From Brassica napus (Eukaryota; Streptophyta; Magnoliopsida; Brassicales; Brassicaceae), in NCBI RefSeq assembly GCF_020379485.1, contig NW_026014745.1, positions 115,968 through 179,967 on the forward strand: a stretch of 64,000 nucleotides of DNA. The letters are read 5' to 3'. Position 1 is the stretch's first letter, and each line of letters starts with the position of its first letter. Shown piece by piece: positions 24,968 to 35,808 of this stretch. The notes beneath the pieces were generated by a model. It did not search any database, was not told the origin of the DNA, and was given only the letters and a program-made list of their open reading frames with translations. Position numbers and translations under genes: made by a program.

Positions 24968-25352
24968 TTAGCTCCTTCTCTTCCCAAGATCTATGAGTAC
25001 CAATCTGATATGAATGGACTCCATAGTCTTCTGTCTTGCTGCCTTAGTGAACACATCAGCCAACTGATCTTCACTCCTAGTGTAGCATGGCAAGATGACT
25101 CCTAGGACAATCATCTGCCTCACCTTGTGACAATCAACCTCAATGTGCTTGGTTCTTTCATGGAACACCGAGTTGGAGGCTATGTGGATCGCGGCTTGGT
25201 TATCACAATGCATGGTCATTGGCGTGGCTTGATCAATCCCCAAATGCTTCAAGATGCCCTTGATCCATACTAGCTCGTTTGTAAGCTTCAGCATGGCTCT
25301 ATACTCAGCTTCTGCACTTGAGCAAGCCACCACCTTTTGCTTCTTGCTCTTC
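24968..25352 (-). pseudogene. Element III polyprotein, C-terminal RNase H fragment
   Basis: Encodes the end of copia RNase H (SSAEAEYRAMLKLTNELVWI, then the DNQAAIH and [10 protein letters not shown] motifs) and the terminal GKRRS found also in VI and IX. It is separated from the rest of the gene by insertion of IV at 25353-25357. Confidence 0.88.
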
Positions 25353-25357
25353 CAAGT

Positions 25358-25938
25358 TGTAAGTTTAAGAGAATGAAATGATTTAGAGAAGATTAAGGAC
25401 CAGAATGAGAGATTATGAAGAGATTAGACTAGAATCATGTTTAGGAGAGTATGAACTTCAAGAGATAAACTCAGAACTGTATAATATCTTATTAATGACA
25501 AGAGTTACAATATATAGTGTGAGATCCTAAGGGTTTTCGAAATCAAAGAGATAAGCTAAGCATGTGAAGTCAACAAGGAGAAGATAAGCTTTCTTTGGAC
25601 CGGCCAATCAGCTTCTCCACACGCTTGGAGCATCCGGCATCTTGGACCAAGATGCTCTTGCCTTTCCAGCTGTGCCAGCCTGTCAAGCCGCGCCTCTTCT
25701 TATCCTCCAACGGTCTGATCCATCAGCCAAAGTCTCTCCTTTCCACATGAGTTACTCGGGTAACTCCTTGTGACCGTGGTCGAGGTTTCACCCATCTGAA
25801 TGTGTACGGACCGTACGGCCTTGTACGGCCTTGTACGGTCAGGCCATTGTGAACCTCTCCCATCACACCAATGCTTAACACACCCTCTTCAGCCTTAACC
25901 CCTTTGTGCTTCACATCTTTATACTCAACTCTTCAACA
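25358..25938 (-). repeat. 3' LTR of element IV
   Basis: 581 bp; in sense orientation it starts TGTTGAAGAG and ends CTTACA (canonical TG...CA). A TATA-like stretch lies near 25511-25516. It contains a cluster of CCGTAC motifs near 25805-25840. Confidence 0.92.
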
Positions 25939-26044
25939 CTCCCCCTCAAGCTTAGCTTTATGAAGTCTAAGCTTGGACACTATGAGATCTTCCTCATTAA
26001 AAACCTCACCAAAGAAAACCCATTGGGACAAAACTTTGATGAGG
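25939..26044 (-). promoter_or_regulatory. Element IV 3' UTR module: polypurine tract and two hairpins
   Basis: The polypurine tract starts at 25939. Hairpin 2 is at 25948-25974 (AAGCTTAG with CTAAGCTT). Hairpin 1 is at 26004-26044 (41 nt). Its + strand arms are CCTCACCAAAG and CTTTGATGAGG, where the other families have AAGG and CCTT: one stem pair has changed on both sides. Confidence 0.8.
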
Positions 26045-26075
26045 GAAAAAGAGTAAAGACCTCATAGTAAGGGGC

Positions 26076-29000
26076 TCAGCTCCTAGGTGAAAGATCAATG
26101 AGTCCCAACCTGATGTAGATGGACTCCATTGTCTTCATCCTTGCCGCTTTTGTGAACACATCAGCAAGTTGATCCTCACTCCGTGTGTAGCATGGCAGAA
26201 TCACTCCCAAGACTATCATCTGCCTCACCTTGTGACAATCCACTTCAATATGCTTGGTTCTCTCGTGGAAGACTGAGTTAGAGGCAATGTGAATTGCGGC
26301 TTGGTTATCACAATGCATTGTCATTGGCGCCACTTGCTCAATCCCAATGTGCTTCAAGATCCCCTTGATCCATACCAACTCATTAGTGAGCTTCAGCATT
26401 GCTCTATACTCTGCCTCCGCACTAGAACATGAGACCACCTTTTGCTTCTTGCTTTTCCAAGTCACAAGGTTCCCTCCAATGAAGGTGCAGTAGCCGGTTG
26501 TGGATCTTCTGTCTGCTCTATCTCCAGCCCAATCTGCATCACAGTAGCCAACAACTTCTGTACTCCTATTGCATCCCATCCAGACTCCTTGGCCTGGTGA
26601 TCCGTTGAGATAGCTCAGCACTCTATCTACCATTCTCCAATGGTGATCCTTTGGAGCTTGCATGTGTTGGCTCACCTGATTCACAGCAAAGCAGATATCA
26701 GGACGTGTGATTGTTAGGTAGATTAGCTTACCTACTAGCTTCCTATAAAGCTTAGGGTCATGGAACAGCTTGCTGTCTTCAAGCTCCCCCTCTCTTGGTA
26801 CTTTGTACCCATCCTCCATTGGCATTTTTGCGGTTTGTCCTCCAAGTTTACCTGCATCTTTCAAAAGATCAAGTGTATATTTTCTTTGGGACATGAATAA
26901 TCCTTCCTTGGATCTACAAATCTCAATCCCAAGAAAGTATTTCATCTCTCCAAGATCTTTAATCTCAAACACAGATTTGAGATAGTCTTTGGTTTCTTGT
27001 ATTCCAACCTTATCACTCCCAGTAATGATAATGTCATCAACATAAACCAATAGACAGATGATACCTGAGGTTGTGTTTAGAGTAAACAAGGTATGGGCCA
27101 GTTCAGACTTCCTGAAGCCTTTTCCATTCAGTGTAGTACTCAGCTTGTGATACCAGGCTCTAGGCGATTGCTTCAATCCATAGATAGCCTTCTTCAATCT
27201 TAAGACATTCCCTGGCTTCACAAGATTCTCAAGACCTGGAGGAGACTGCATATACACCTCATCTTCAAGTTCTCCTTGTAGAAATGCATTCTTCACATCC
27301 ATTTGCCACAATCCCCATTCAAGGTTAGTGGCAATTGATAAGATGATCCGGATGGTGTGAAGCTTGGCTACTGGAGCAAATGTGTCTATGTAGTCCTCTC
27401 CATATGTCTGTGTGAACCCTCTAGCCACAAGCCTTGTTTTCTTCCTATCAACCGTCCCATCTGGTCTATACTTGATTGTAAATATCCATTTACATGAGAC
27501 TGCCTTCTTCCCTTTAGGTAGCCCACTCTCATACCAGGTTCCATTCTTAACCATTGCATCAGCCTCATCCGCAACTGAGTTTCTCCACTCTTTGTCTTTC
27601 ATTGCCTCCTCATATGTCCTTGGTATGTAGCTTGCATCCAAACTTGTCATAAAGGCACAATGCTCGTTTGGGAACTCAGCAAATGAACAGACAGCTTGAC
27701 TAGGATGTGAAACGGCTTGAGCATTGTAATAGACTCTGGTATTGGTCCAGTTAGATGGATCCTTCCTTACTCTCGTACTTCTTCTCAATGGCACTGTCTC
27801 CATAATTGGTTCACTGACCACCTCAGGTTCTATAGCTGTTTCATTCAGTACCTCTACCTCTTCCCTTTCTTCAGGTTGTATCTCCATCTGATCTCTTCTT
27901 CCTTCAGTTGCATCTTCATTGTGCATCCCTTGTTGATCAGGACTTGAGCTCCCTTCATTCTCATGAGCTGTACAAGACTTGTTTCCCCCTTCATGATCAG
28001 CATGGGATGTGTCTTCAGCTTCATTTTGAACTGGTGCTTCTCGCCCTTTTGGATCCTGGGTTGTATTGATCCCAAGACCATCCAAGATCATCCTAAGACT
28101 CGCGGCCTTATCAGATGGTTGAGCTAGATCTTCCAGATCTTCCCAGCTCCTTTCTTCATAGTAGCCTTTAGTTTCTATGAACTTAACGTCCCTTGAAACT
28201 AAAAGTCTTCTTGTTTGCGGATCAAAGCATTTGTATCCTCTTTGTGTTGTTGAGTACCCCACAAACATGGCTTTGGTACTCTTAGGCTCCAACTTGTTTC
28301 TCATGTCTCCTGGAATCAGCACATAACATAGACTTCCGAACACTCTCAAATGACTTAGGAATGGCTTGACCTTATTAAGTACTTCAAATGGTGAGTGATC
28401 TTCCAAGACTCTTGTAGGGATTCGGTTGATCAAGTAGCAGGCTGAGATCACAGCATCACTCCAAAATCTCTTTGGGACATTGGTTTGAAACATCATTGAT
28501 CTTGCAACCTCCATTAGATGTCTGTTCTTTCTCTCAGCCACACCATTTTGTTGTGGAGTGTAAGGACAGCTAGTTTGATGAAGGATTCCATGTAAGGCTA
28601 GATGTTGCTTGAAGGCATTGCTTGTATATTCCCCACCATTATCTGATCTGAAAATCTTAAGCTTGGCATTATAATGGTTAGAAACATAAGCTTGAAAGTT
28701 TTTAAATGCTTCAAGAACTCTATCCTTAGTTTTAATGAGTGTTATCCAGGTGTATTTGGATTTTTCATCAATGAATGTTACAAAATACTTATAATTTTCC
28801 CTAGACAAGCAAGGAGCAGTCCAAACATCAGAATGCACAAGATCAAAGCATTTCTCATAGATAGTAGTTGAGTTTTTAAAGACTGTCTTACAATGTTTGC
28901 CCAAGATACATGCTTCACATTCATTATTTTTAAACATGACACCTGGTAACATTAAGCTTAAAGCTCTAACATGTGGATGGCCTAATCTAGCATGCCATAA

Positions 29001-30561
29001 TGCATCATTATTCAAACTGGAAATAGAACTAAACGAGAAACTTGAATTGGAAATGGGAGCTATGTCTTCTAGCATATAAAATTCTCCTTTGGTAACTCCC
29101 TTGCCAATCATCTTTCTTGTGTCAATATCCTGAAACTTCACATCATTAGGACTAAAGATAACATTACAATGTAAATCAGTAGTACATCTTTTAACAGATA
29201 ATAAATTTGATGTGAATTCATGCATATAGAAAGCTTTAGACTCCTTATCAAACAGATTTAGATTTCCTATCCCTTTAATTGCAATTCTATCACCATTTGC
29301 AATCATCACATTACCACAAGCAGGTTCTATATCCTTAATAAGACTAGTGTCACTAATCATGTGATGAGATGCACCTGAATCTACAATCAAGGGTTTTATC
29401 ACATTTTTAGCAGCAAGGGTTCTAGGCAAATCATTCAAGCTGTTTAGAAATCTAGATGCATCATTCATCTTACTGTTATGACTTAGATAACCATGAGTTC
29501 TATCTATGTATGATGCGGCAAGAGAGTATCCTAGAGGAGTGTTCATACAGTTACCATTCTCCTTGAGAGCTTTGATAAGAGCATCAATGTCTGATCTCCT
29601 TATCATCTCACCATCAGTGCTCTTCCCCGGAGTGTGCTGAGTGGTTAAGGCCTTCCCCTCACCTTCTCGCATGGCCTGTCCAGCTCCAGATGTTCCAGCT
29701 TCACTAGCTCCATCAGATAGATGCGCCCTTTGCCTCTCTATCCTTCATGAACTTGGTGGGCTTGAGATGGGGGGGTAGAATCCAGCATTGGCTCCTCTTA
29801 TGGCCCTGCTTCTTGCAATGATCACACTTCCCTCCAAACCTTCCCTCCTCAGTCCGGTAAGCTGCTTTGTTTGCTTGGATAGCATCAGCTTGATTTGCGA
29901 GTGTAAGCTCCCCCTTTCCTCCAAACAACCCAACTGATCCCTCCTCTCTTTGTATCTGCGCACATACATCTTCAATGGAAGGGAGCTTTGGTGATCTCAA
30001 GATGTGTTTGATGAGATCATTGTAGACCGGGTTCAAGGTGAGCAACAACCCAAACACTTGATCCTGCTCTCTTCTCTCCATGAGAACATCTTGATCAGTG
30101 GTGTTAGGCCTCAGCATCTCTAGCTCAGACCATAAGGCTCTGAACTTTCCCAAGTGTTTAGTAAACTCCACCTCTTCTTGCACAAGCGTGTTGATTGATC
30201 CCTTCAACTCAAACACACGGCTCAGATTAGAGATGTTACCATAGACCATTTGGAGCGTATCCCACAGGTCCTTTGGCGTCTCACAGTAGCTGTAGGCTTC
30301 CAAGATTGAAGCTTCAAGTGATCCATGTAGTACCGTAAGCACCTTCAGGTCATCTTGATCCCACTTCTCTTGATCTACCACCATCAGCTCTTGACCGCCT
30401 TCTCCTTCTTTAGCAACTGGTTTTGGAGCTCCCTCTGAGATATGGCTCCATAAACCTCTGCTCCCAACTGCCGCCTTCACCAAGCGAGACCACAACAGGT
30501 AGTTAGTACCACCCTTCAATGTAACCGCAACCGAGAGAGCCTTGCTCTTGCTTTCTTCCAT
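26076..30561 (-). pseudogene. Element IV copia Gag-Pol with one frameshift
   Basis: The start ATG at 30561 opens Gag (NYLLWSRLVKAAVGS). The CCHC knuckle CDHCKKQGHKRSQC is near 29830-29790. Compared with VII, an extra A near 29735 (AAAGGGC for AAGGGC) ends the Gag frame just after the knuckle. Pol then runs open as 1198 codons from 29672 to 26076: DSGA protease, DDE integrase, YVDD reverse transcriptase and RNase H. Private changes from VII include YMHEF for YMPEF after the protease and SELAHTLF for SELDHTLF in reverse transcriptase. A programmed shift is possible but unlikely, because VII and IX do not have it here. Confidence 0.88.
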
Positions 30562-30640
30562 TCCAAATGCTTAAGACCAACCGTGATTGAAATGAAGCTG
30601 AAGATTACTGAGATTTAGAAACCAGGAAATGGGGAACCTG

Positions 30641-30652
30641 GCTCTGATACCA
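30641..30652 (-). other. Primer binding site of element IV
   Basis: GCTCTGATACCA on the + strand is the complement of the TGGTATCAGAGC tRNA-Met primer site and touches the 5' LTR. Confidence 0.9.
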
Positions 30653-31233
30653 TGTAAGTTTAAGAGAATGAAATGATTTAGAGAAGATTAAGGACCAGAA
30701 TGAGAGATTATGAAGAGATTAGACCAGAATCATGTTTAGGAGAGTATGAACTTCAAGAGATAAACTCAGAACTATATAATATCTTATTAATGACAAGAGT
30801 TACAATATATAGTGTGAGATCCTAAGGGTTTTCGAAATCAAAGAGATAAGCTAAGCATGTGAAGTCAACAAGGAGAAGATAAGCTTTCTTTGGACCGGCC
30901 AATCAGCTTCTCCACACGCTTGGAGCATCCGGCATCTTGGACCAAGATGCTCTTGCCTTTCCAGCTGTTCCAGCCTGTCAAGCCGCGCCTCTTCTTATCC
31001 TCCAACGGTCTGATCCATCAGCCAAAGTCTCTCCTTTCCACATGAGTTACTCGGGTAACTCCTTGTGACCGTGGTCGAGGTTTCACCCATCTGAATGTGT
31101 ACGGACCGTACGGCCTTGTACGGCCTTGTACGGTCAGGCCATTGTGAACCTCTCCCATCACACCAATGCTTAACACACCCTCTTCAGCCTTAGCCCCTTT
31201 GTGCTTCACATCTTTATACTCAACTCTTCAACA
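30653..31233 (-). repeat. 5' LTR of element IV
   Basis: 581 bp, about four substitutions from the 3' LTR. TATA-like stretch near 30805-30812; GTAC cluster near 31100-31134. The frame at 31018-31209 is a shadow that recurs in every LTR of this family. Confidence 0.92.
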
Positions 31234-31238
31234 CAAGT

Positions 31239-31414
31239 CACCAAGTTGCCTCCAATGAATGTGCAATAGCCGGTTGTTGATCTCCTGTCAGCTCTATCAC
31301 CAGCCCAATCAGCATCACAGTATCCAATAACTTCTGTGCTTCCATTGCAGCCCATCCATACTCCTTGATCAGGTGAGCCATTGAGATACATCAAGATCCT
31401 CTCCACCATCCGCC
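31239..31414 (-). pseudogene. Element III polyprotein, RNase H N-terminal fragment
   Basis: A short exposed piece of element III between insertions IV and V. It encodes RMVERILMYLNGSPDQGVW and the RNase H core YCDADWAGDRADRRSTTGY. CCGCC at 31410-31414 is the left target duplication of element V. Confidence 0.85.
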
Positions 31415-32444
31415 TATAAGATTTTAGAGAATCAGATTGGGGTGTGTTAAGAACAGCCAAAATGGCAAGATTAGAGCTTGATAGGATGAAGAAGAGGTTT
31501 GATGAAACTAGTGTAAGCTCAGATCAGAAACAAGAGAATAAGAGAGATTAGGAGTTTAAATGTATAAGAAAGGGAGAGATTAAGGGATTCTGATCCAAGA
31601 ACACTTTGTATTATGAAGGAGGAGGGGAAATCCCCCTCTCTCTCTTAGAGAGATACAATCTGTCACAAAACAGCTTATTTATAAGCTTTACAAGTTTTTA
31701 AAACCAGAACCCTAAATCTAATGGTTCCTAATGACTCTTGAAGGATGGATGGCTGAGATGAGGAGTTGAATCAGTCCCAATCTGCGTGATACATCTTGAT
31801 TGGTGGAGAGAGAGCTGGCGCCTGATTGGATGAGGAGGCTTGGCTCTGATTGGTGCTTCTAAGGCTCCTCTGAATCTTCCCTTGTATCTGTCCAGATACA
31901 TAGTCAAGGCTGGTCTTCCCTTTACAGCAACAGCCAGCCTGTCTTGGACCAAAGTAGCCAATCATCACCAAGAGAGCTCCCATTGGTCGCTTGCTTCCAT
32001 GTTATCCACAAGGCATCTTCTCTTGATGCTCTTTTGATTCCACACGACCAGATCATGCTTATCAGCCCTAAGTATGCACAAAGCCTCCAGGACACGTTCT
32101 GATCACGCCCTAACTTTGCACAACTTGGCCCGGACTTTGCACAATCCCAGAACATCACCAATGGTCGAGTTGTGCATACTCGGGTCATCCCAGTCCGTAC
32201 GGGTGCGTACAAGTCCGTACGGCCTCGCCCTAACATTGCACACTCGCCCATTTGCTCCCAAACACACTTCTAAGTCCCTCCTGGACTTGGCCCTATCTTT
32301 GCACATCCATATGAGCACTTCTTGACACCTTCAGACACTCCTAAAGTCTTCATAGACAATCTCCGGAGGTCTTGCCCTATTCTTGCTCAAGACTCAATCT
32401 CAACTCAACACTTCACCACTCCATTTCTTTTCTTCAAGTCAACA
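31415..32444 (-). repeat. 3' LTR of element V
   Basis: 1030 bp; sense termini TGTTGAC...CTTATA. A TATA-like CTTATAAATAAG (sense) lies at 31674-31685. It has four related copies of a CCCTAACTTTGCACA-like motif between 32108 and 32310 and CCGTAC motifs at 32193-32222. Frames in it recur identically in the other LTR and look fortuitous. Confidence 0.92.
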
Positions 32445-32556
32445 CTCCCCCTCAAGCTTGACTATAGGAGATCCTTAGTCAAGCTTGGAACCTTGAAGAA
32501 CTCCCTCATTAAAAACCTCACCAAGGAAAACCCTTTGGGACAAAACCTTGATGAGG
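32445..32556 (-). promoter_or_regulatory. Element V 3' UTR module: polypurine tract and two hairpins
   Basis: The polypurine tract starts at 32445. Hairpin 2 is at 32454-32486, with perfect 11-bp arms AAGCTTGACTA and TAGTCAAGCTT. Hairpin 1 is at 32516-32556 (41 nt) with the common stem and a loop change (CCCTTTGGG on the + strand). Retention of both hairpins in an element with no coding region suggests a cis function. Confidence 0.8.
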
Positions 32557-34766
32557 GAAAAAGAGTAGAGCCAACAAGGCCTGGGGATTGGCCAGTGAGC
32601 CTATGTGCCTTAGTATCACTGAGGTTTGGGCACATAGGCTCTGGATCATGGCCTCTTCACATCACACCACCTTCTTGGACTCTTCTATAGAACCGGCTTG
32701 ATTCTCCCCCTCTCAACTGACTCTCGCCATCTTAGAAAGGCTAGGTAGGACCGGAACTTCTTCATTGAGTCTCCAAGTAAGGTACCTGATACAACATTCC
32801 ACAAGTGTATCAGTCCTCAAGAGATAAACCTATCATGTATATATTTAAGGAGATAAGATCAGGTTTACTCCCTTGTTTAGATGGTGAGGAGTGGCTGCTC
32901 TGACCCGCCACTTGAATCCTCACTTGCTGAGCTTAACAGCTCCTCCTCTTATCACATAAGCTCACTAACACTCCCCCTCAAGCTTGAGACCGAGTATAGG
33001 GAAGGTCCAAGCTTGAAGGTGAGCTCATACTAAGCTCCATGATAAGCCTTGTGGGGAACACCTCCATCTTCTTCAGACTTGATGCTAGAACCCCCACAGA
33101 ATCACCATTGCAACCTCTTCATTCTGATACCAACTTGGCTGAGGAGATACCTCAGCTCACTCCACAATCACTTCACACTAGAAGCCGCCTTGTTGAGTGA
33201 CTTTCTTCTTCCCTCACACTCGGCTGGATATCTTCATCAGTGGCTTGCAATGGCATGAGGAAAACAGGACACTAAGCTTAGAGGATCTTCTGGTAGCTCA
33301 CTTGAATCCCCACCTCAAGCTTGACTGAGTATAGGTTCAAGCTTGAAGTGAGCCTCAAAGAGTTTTCAAACCGGGAGCGCATCACTTCCTACAGCTGCGC
33401 TTAAGCCAACCGATCTGCCATTGCCTTCAGCTTCAATACCTTCAGGTCACCGGTCTCCTCAAGACTTAGGTGATGACCTTGCCTTGTGTGTCTCCATGAA
33501 CCAGGAGCGCATCACCAGCTACAGCTGCGCTTTAGACAACTGGCCATACACACAAGCACCAACTCTCCATTGCTTCACAATGGATCAAGTCTTCCTCTCT
33601 GTCACGGATTGATGATGAACTAAGGCCACTTCTTGTGAACCTGAAACATCATTCAAACTCCAGACAAGATAAGACATAAGCATTGGGACCAAAGCTTGAT
33701 TGACCATCAAGTTTGATCTCCAATGTCCTAAGCTATGCAATAGACAGAAACAATTCATGACAAAGTTCTTATCTATGCAAGCTAACCATTCTCTAAACAC
33801 TAAGCATGATCTGATCAGGATTCAATACAAAGTATTTAGGCAATCAACCCTGCCTTAACCGCAACCATAGACATCCATCTATGTGCTCAACATAAGGCAG
33901 CAACCAGATGACAATATGCAATGACCTTAATCAGTTTCTAGTTTATGTATGCAACAGGATCAGACAGTACATTCTATCATCCTAACACACATTTACTTCT
34001 AACTGAGGCAAAGCAATATTAATCATCCACAACATCAGACAATGCAATACCTTTAAAATTGATTCAGTTTAATAGAGCTAACAGGATCAAGACTTCATCT
34101 AGCATCCTAACACAACTCATAACAGAATCAAGGCAAGCATTTTATCTCTCAACATCAAACAAGACTCTTTAAGCATCCTGGGACAGATTCTAAATCATTT
34201 TAATTCATTTAGCAATCTTTAACATATCCTCAGGTTTTCAATCAATACACAACCTCACAATCAGTTCATATGCTCAAGCTTTTAACTAAAGGGAAAGAGA
34301 TCCAGCTTACAGCCAAGGAACTTGTTTGTTCCTTGAATCTCCATGGTACATGGCAAGTTTTGAGCTGTTGGTGTCGACCCCAACACCTTTTTCTTCCATG
34401 AACCATCCTCTTGTACCCACCATGTCAAAGACACCTCCTTTCACCATGTTTGAGTCGCCACACAGGTACAAGATGAAAGCTATCACCTTTCTTCTTGGAC
34501 AATGAATAGAAATCGCCTAGACTGTGTTGTTGAAGAGGGTAGCTAATCCGCTTCACAACTTGGCTTCTAAGGATCTTCTTTCTTCAAGGACGGACATGAG
34601 AGCTCAGGAGGAGCTAAGAGAGCTTCTGGACACGCCATGGCAGTGAACATCTTCTTCTTGAAGAGGTAGAACTGCTGGCTGGACAGTAACATCTTCTTGG
34701 TTGGGAAATGACATGGGAGAAAGCTTTGAGCTTAGCGGAAGCTAGAACCAGATTCAGATGAACCTG
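32557..34766 (-). other. Non-coding interior of element V
   Basis: About 2.2 kb with no pol motif and no frame above about 120 codons on either strand. It holds two further polypurine-like modules (from 32971 and from about 33311). A 40-bp segment around GAGCGCATCAC occurs at 33374 and again at 33504. A degenerate repeat of about 127 bp (AACAGGATCA, then CATCCTAACACA) starts near 33952 and 34079. On the minus strand near the primer site there are only short frames of about 30-36 codons. I see no host gene fragment in it. Confidence 0.7.
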
Positions 34767-34778
34767 GCTCTGATACCA
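34767..34778 (-). other. Primer binding site of element V
   Basis: GCTCTGATACCA on the + strand, the complement of the tRNA-Met primer site, immediately next to the 5' LTR. Same site as in the coding elements. Confidence 0.9.
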
Positions 34779-35808
34779 TATAAGATTTTAGAGAATCAGA
34801 TTGGGGTGTGTTAAGAACAGCCAAAATGGCAAGATTAGAGCTTGATAGGATGAAGAAGAGGTCTGATGAAACTAGTGTAAGCTCAGATCAGAAACAAGAG
34901 AATAAGAGAGATTAGGAGTTTAAATGTATAAGAAAGGGAGAGATTAAGGGATTCTGATCCAAGAACACTTTGTATTATGAAGGAGGAGGGGAAATCCCCC
35001 TCTCTCTCTTAGAGAGATACAATCTGTCACAAAACAGCTTATTTATAAGCTTTACAAGTTTTTAAAACCAGAACCCTAAATCTAATGGTTCCTAATGACT
35101 CTTGAAGGATGGATGGCTGAGATGAGGAGTTGAATCAGTCCCAATCTGCGTGATACATCTTGATTGGTGGAGAGAGAGCTGGCGCCTGATTGGATGAGGA
35201 GGCTTGGCTCTGATTGGTGCTTCTAAGGCTCCTCTGAATCTTCCCTTGTATCTGTCCAGATACATAGTCAAAGCTGGTCTTCCCTTTACAGCAACAGCCA
35301 GCCTGTCTTGGACCAAAGTAGCCAATCATCACCAAGAGAGCTCCCATTGGTCGCTTGCTTCCATGTTATCCACAAGGCATCTTCTCTTGATGCTCTTTTG
35401 ATTCCACACGACCAGATCATGCTTATCAGCCCTAAGTATGCACAAAGCCTCCAGGACACGTTCTGATCACGCCCTAACTTTGCACAACTTGGCCCGGACT
35501 TTGCACAATCCCAAAACATCACCAATGGTCGAGTTGTGCATACTCGGGTCATCCCAGTCCGTACGGGTCCGTACAAGTCCGTACGGCCTCGCCCTAACAT
35601 TGCACACTCGCCCATTTGCTCCCAAACACACTTCTAAGTCCCTCCTGGACTTGGCCCTATCTTTGCACATCCATATGAGCACTTCTGGACACCTTCAGAC
35701 ACTCCTAAAGTCTTCATAGACAATCTCCGGAGGTCTTGCCCTATTCTTGCTCAAGACTCAATCTCAACTCAACACTTCACCACTCCATTTCTTTTCTTCA
35801 AGTCAACA
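34779..35808 (-). repeat. 5' LTR of element V
   Basis: 1030 bp. Differences from the 3' LTR include GGTCTG for GGTTTG, CAAAGC for CAAGGC, CCCAAAAC for CCCAGAAC, GGGTCC for GGGTGC and TCTGG for TCTTG. TATA-like stretch at 35038-35049. Confidence 0.92.

Larger units (their letters stand above)
25358..31233 (-). mobile_element. Element IV: complete copia inserted in RNase H of element III
   Basis: 5876 bp with 581-bp LTRs and the target duplication CAAGT at 25353-25357 and 31234-31238. The LTRs differ at about four positions. It is an inverted, nearly identical sister of element VII. The polyprotein has one frameshift, so the copy is probably not autonomous. Confidence 0.94.
31415..35808 (-). 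mobile_element. Element V: non-autonomous LTR retrotransposon without pol
   Basis: 4394 bp with two 1030-bp LTRs differing at about five positions, and target duplication CCGCC (31410-31414 and 35809-35813). It keeps the TGGTATCAGAGC primer site, the polypurine tract and both 3' UTR hairpins, but the 2.3-kb interior has no recognisable Gag or Pol. It lies within element III in the same orientation. Sharing the replication signals of the coding elements suggests it is mobilised by them; it resembles the class called large retrotransposon derivatives. Confidence 0.92.

Noticed and set aside
29672..29760. Programmed ribosomal frameshift between Gag and Pol in element IV
   Set aside because: Sister VII is continuous here and IX has one frame throughout, so a 1-nt mutation is simpler.
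31728..32690. Several 60-120 codon frames in the LTR and 3' UTR of element V
   Set aside because: They overlap on both strands, recur in the other LTR (35092-35719) and contain no known motif.
32557..34766. Captured host gene inside element V
   Set aside because: No frame longer than about 120 codons, no exon-like pattern and no recognisable protein motif on either strand.
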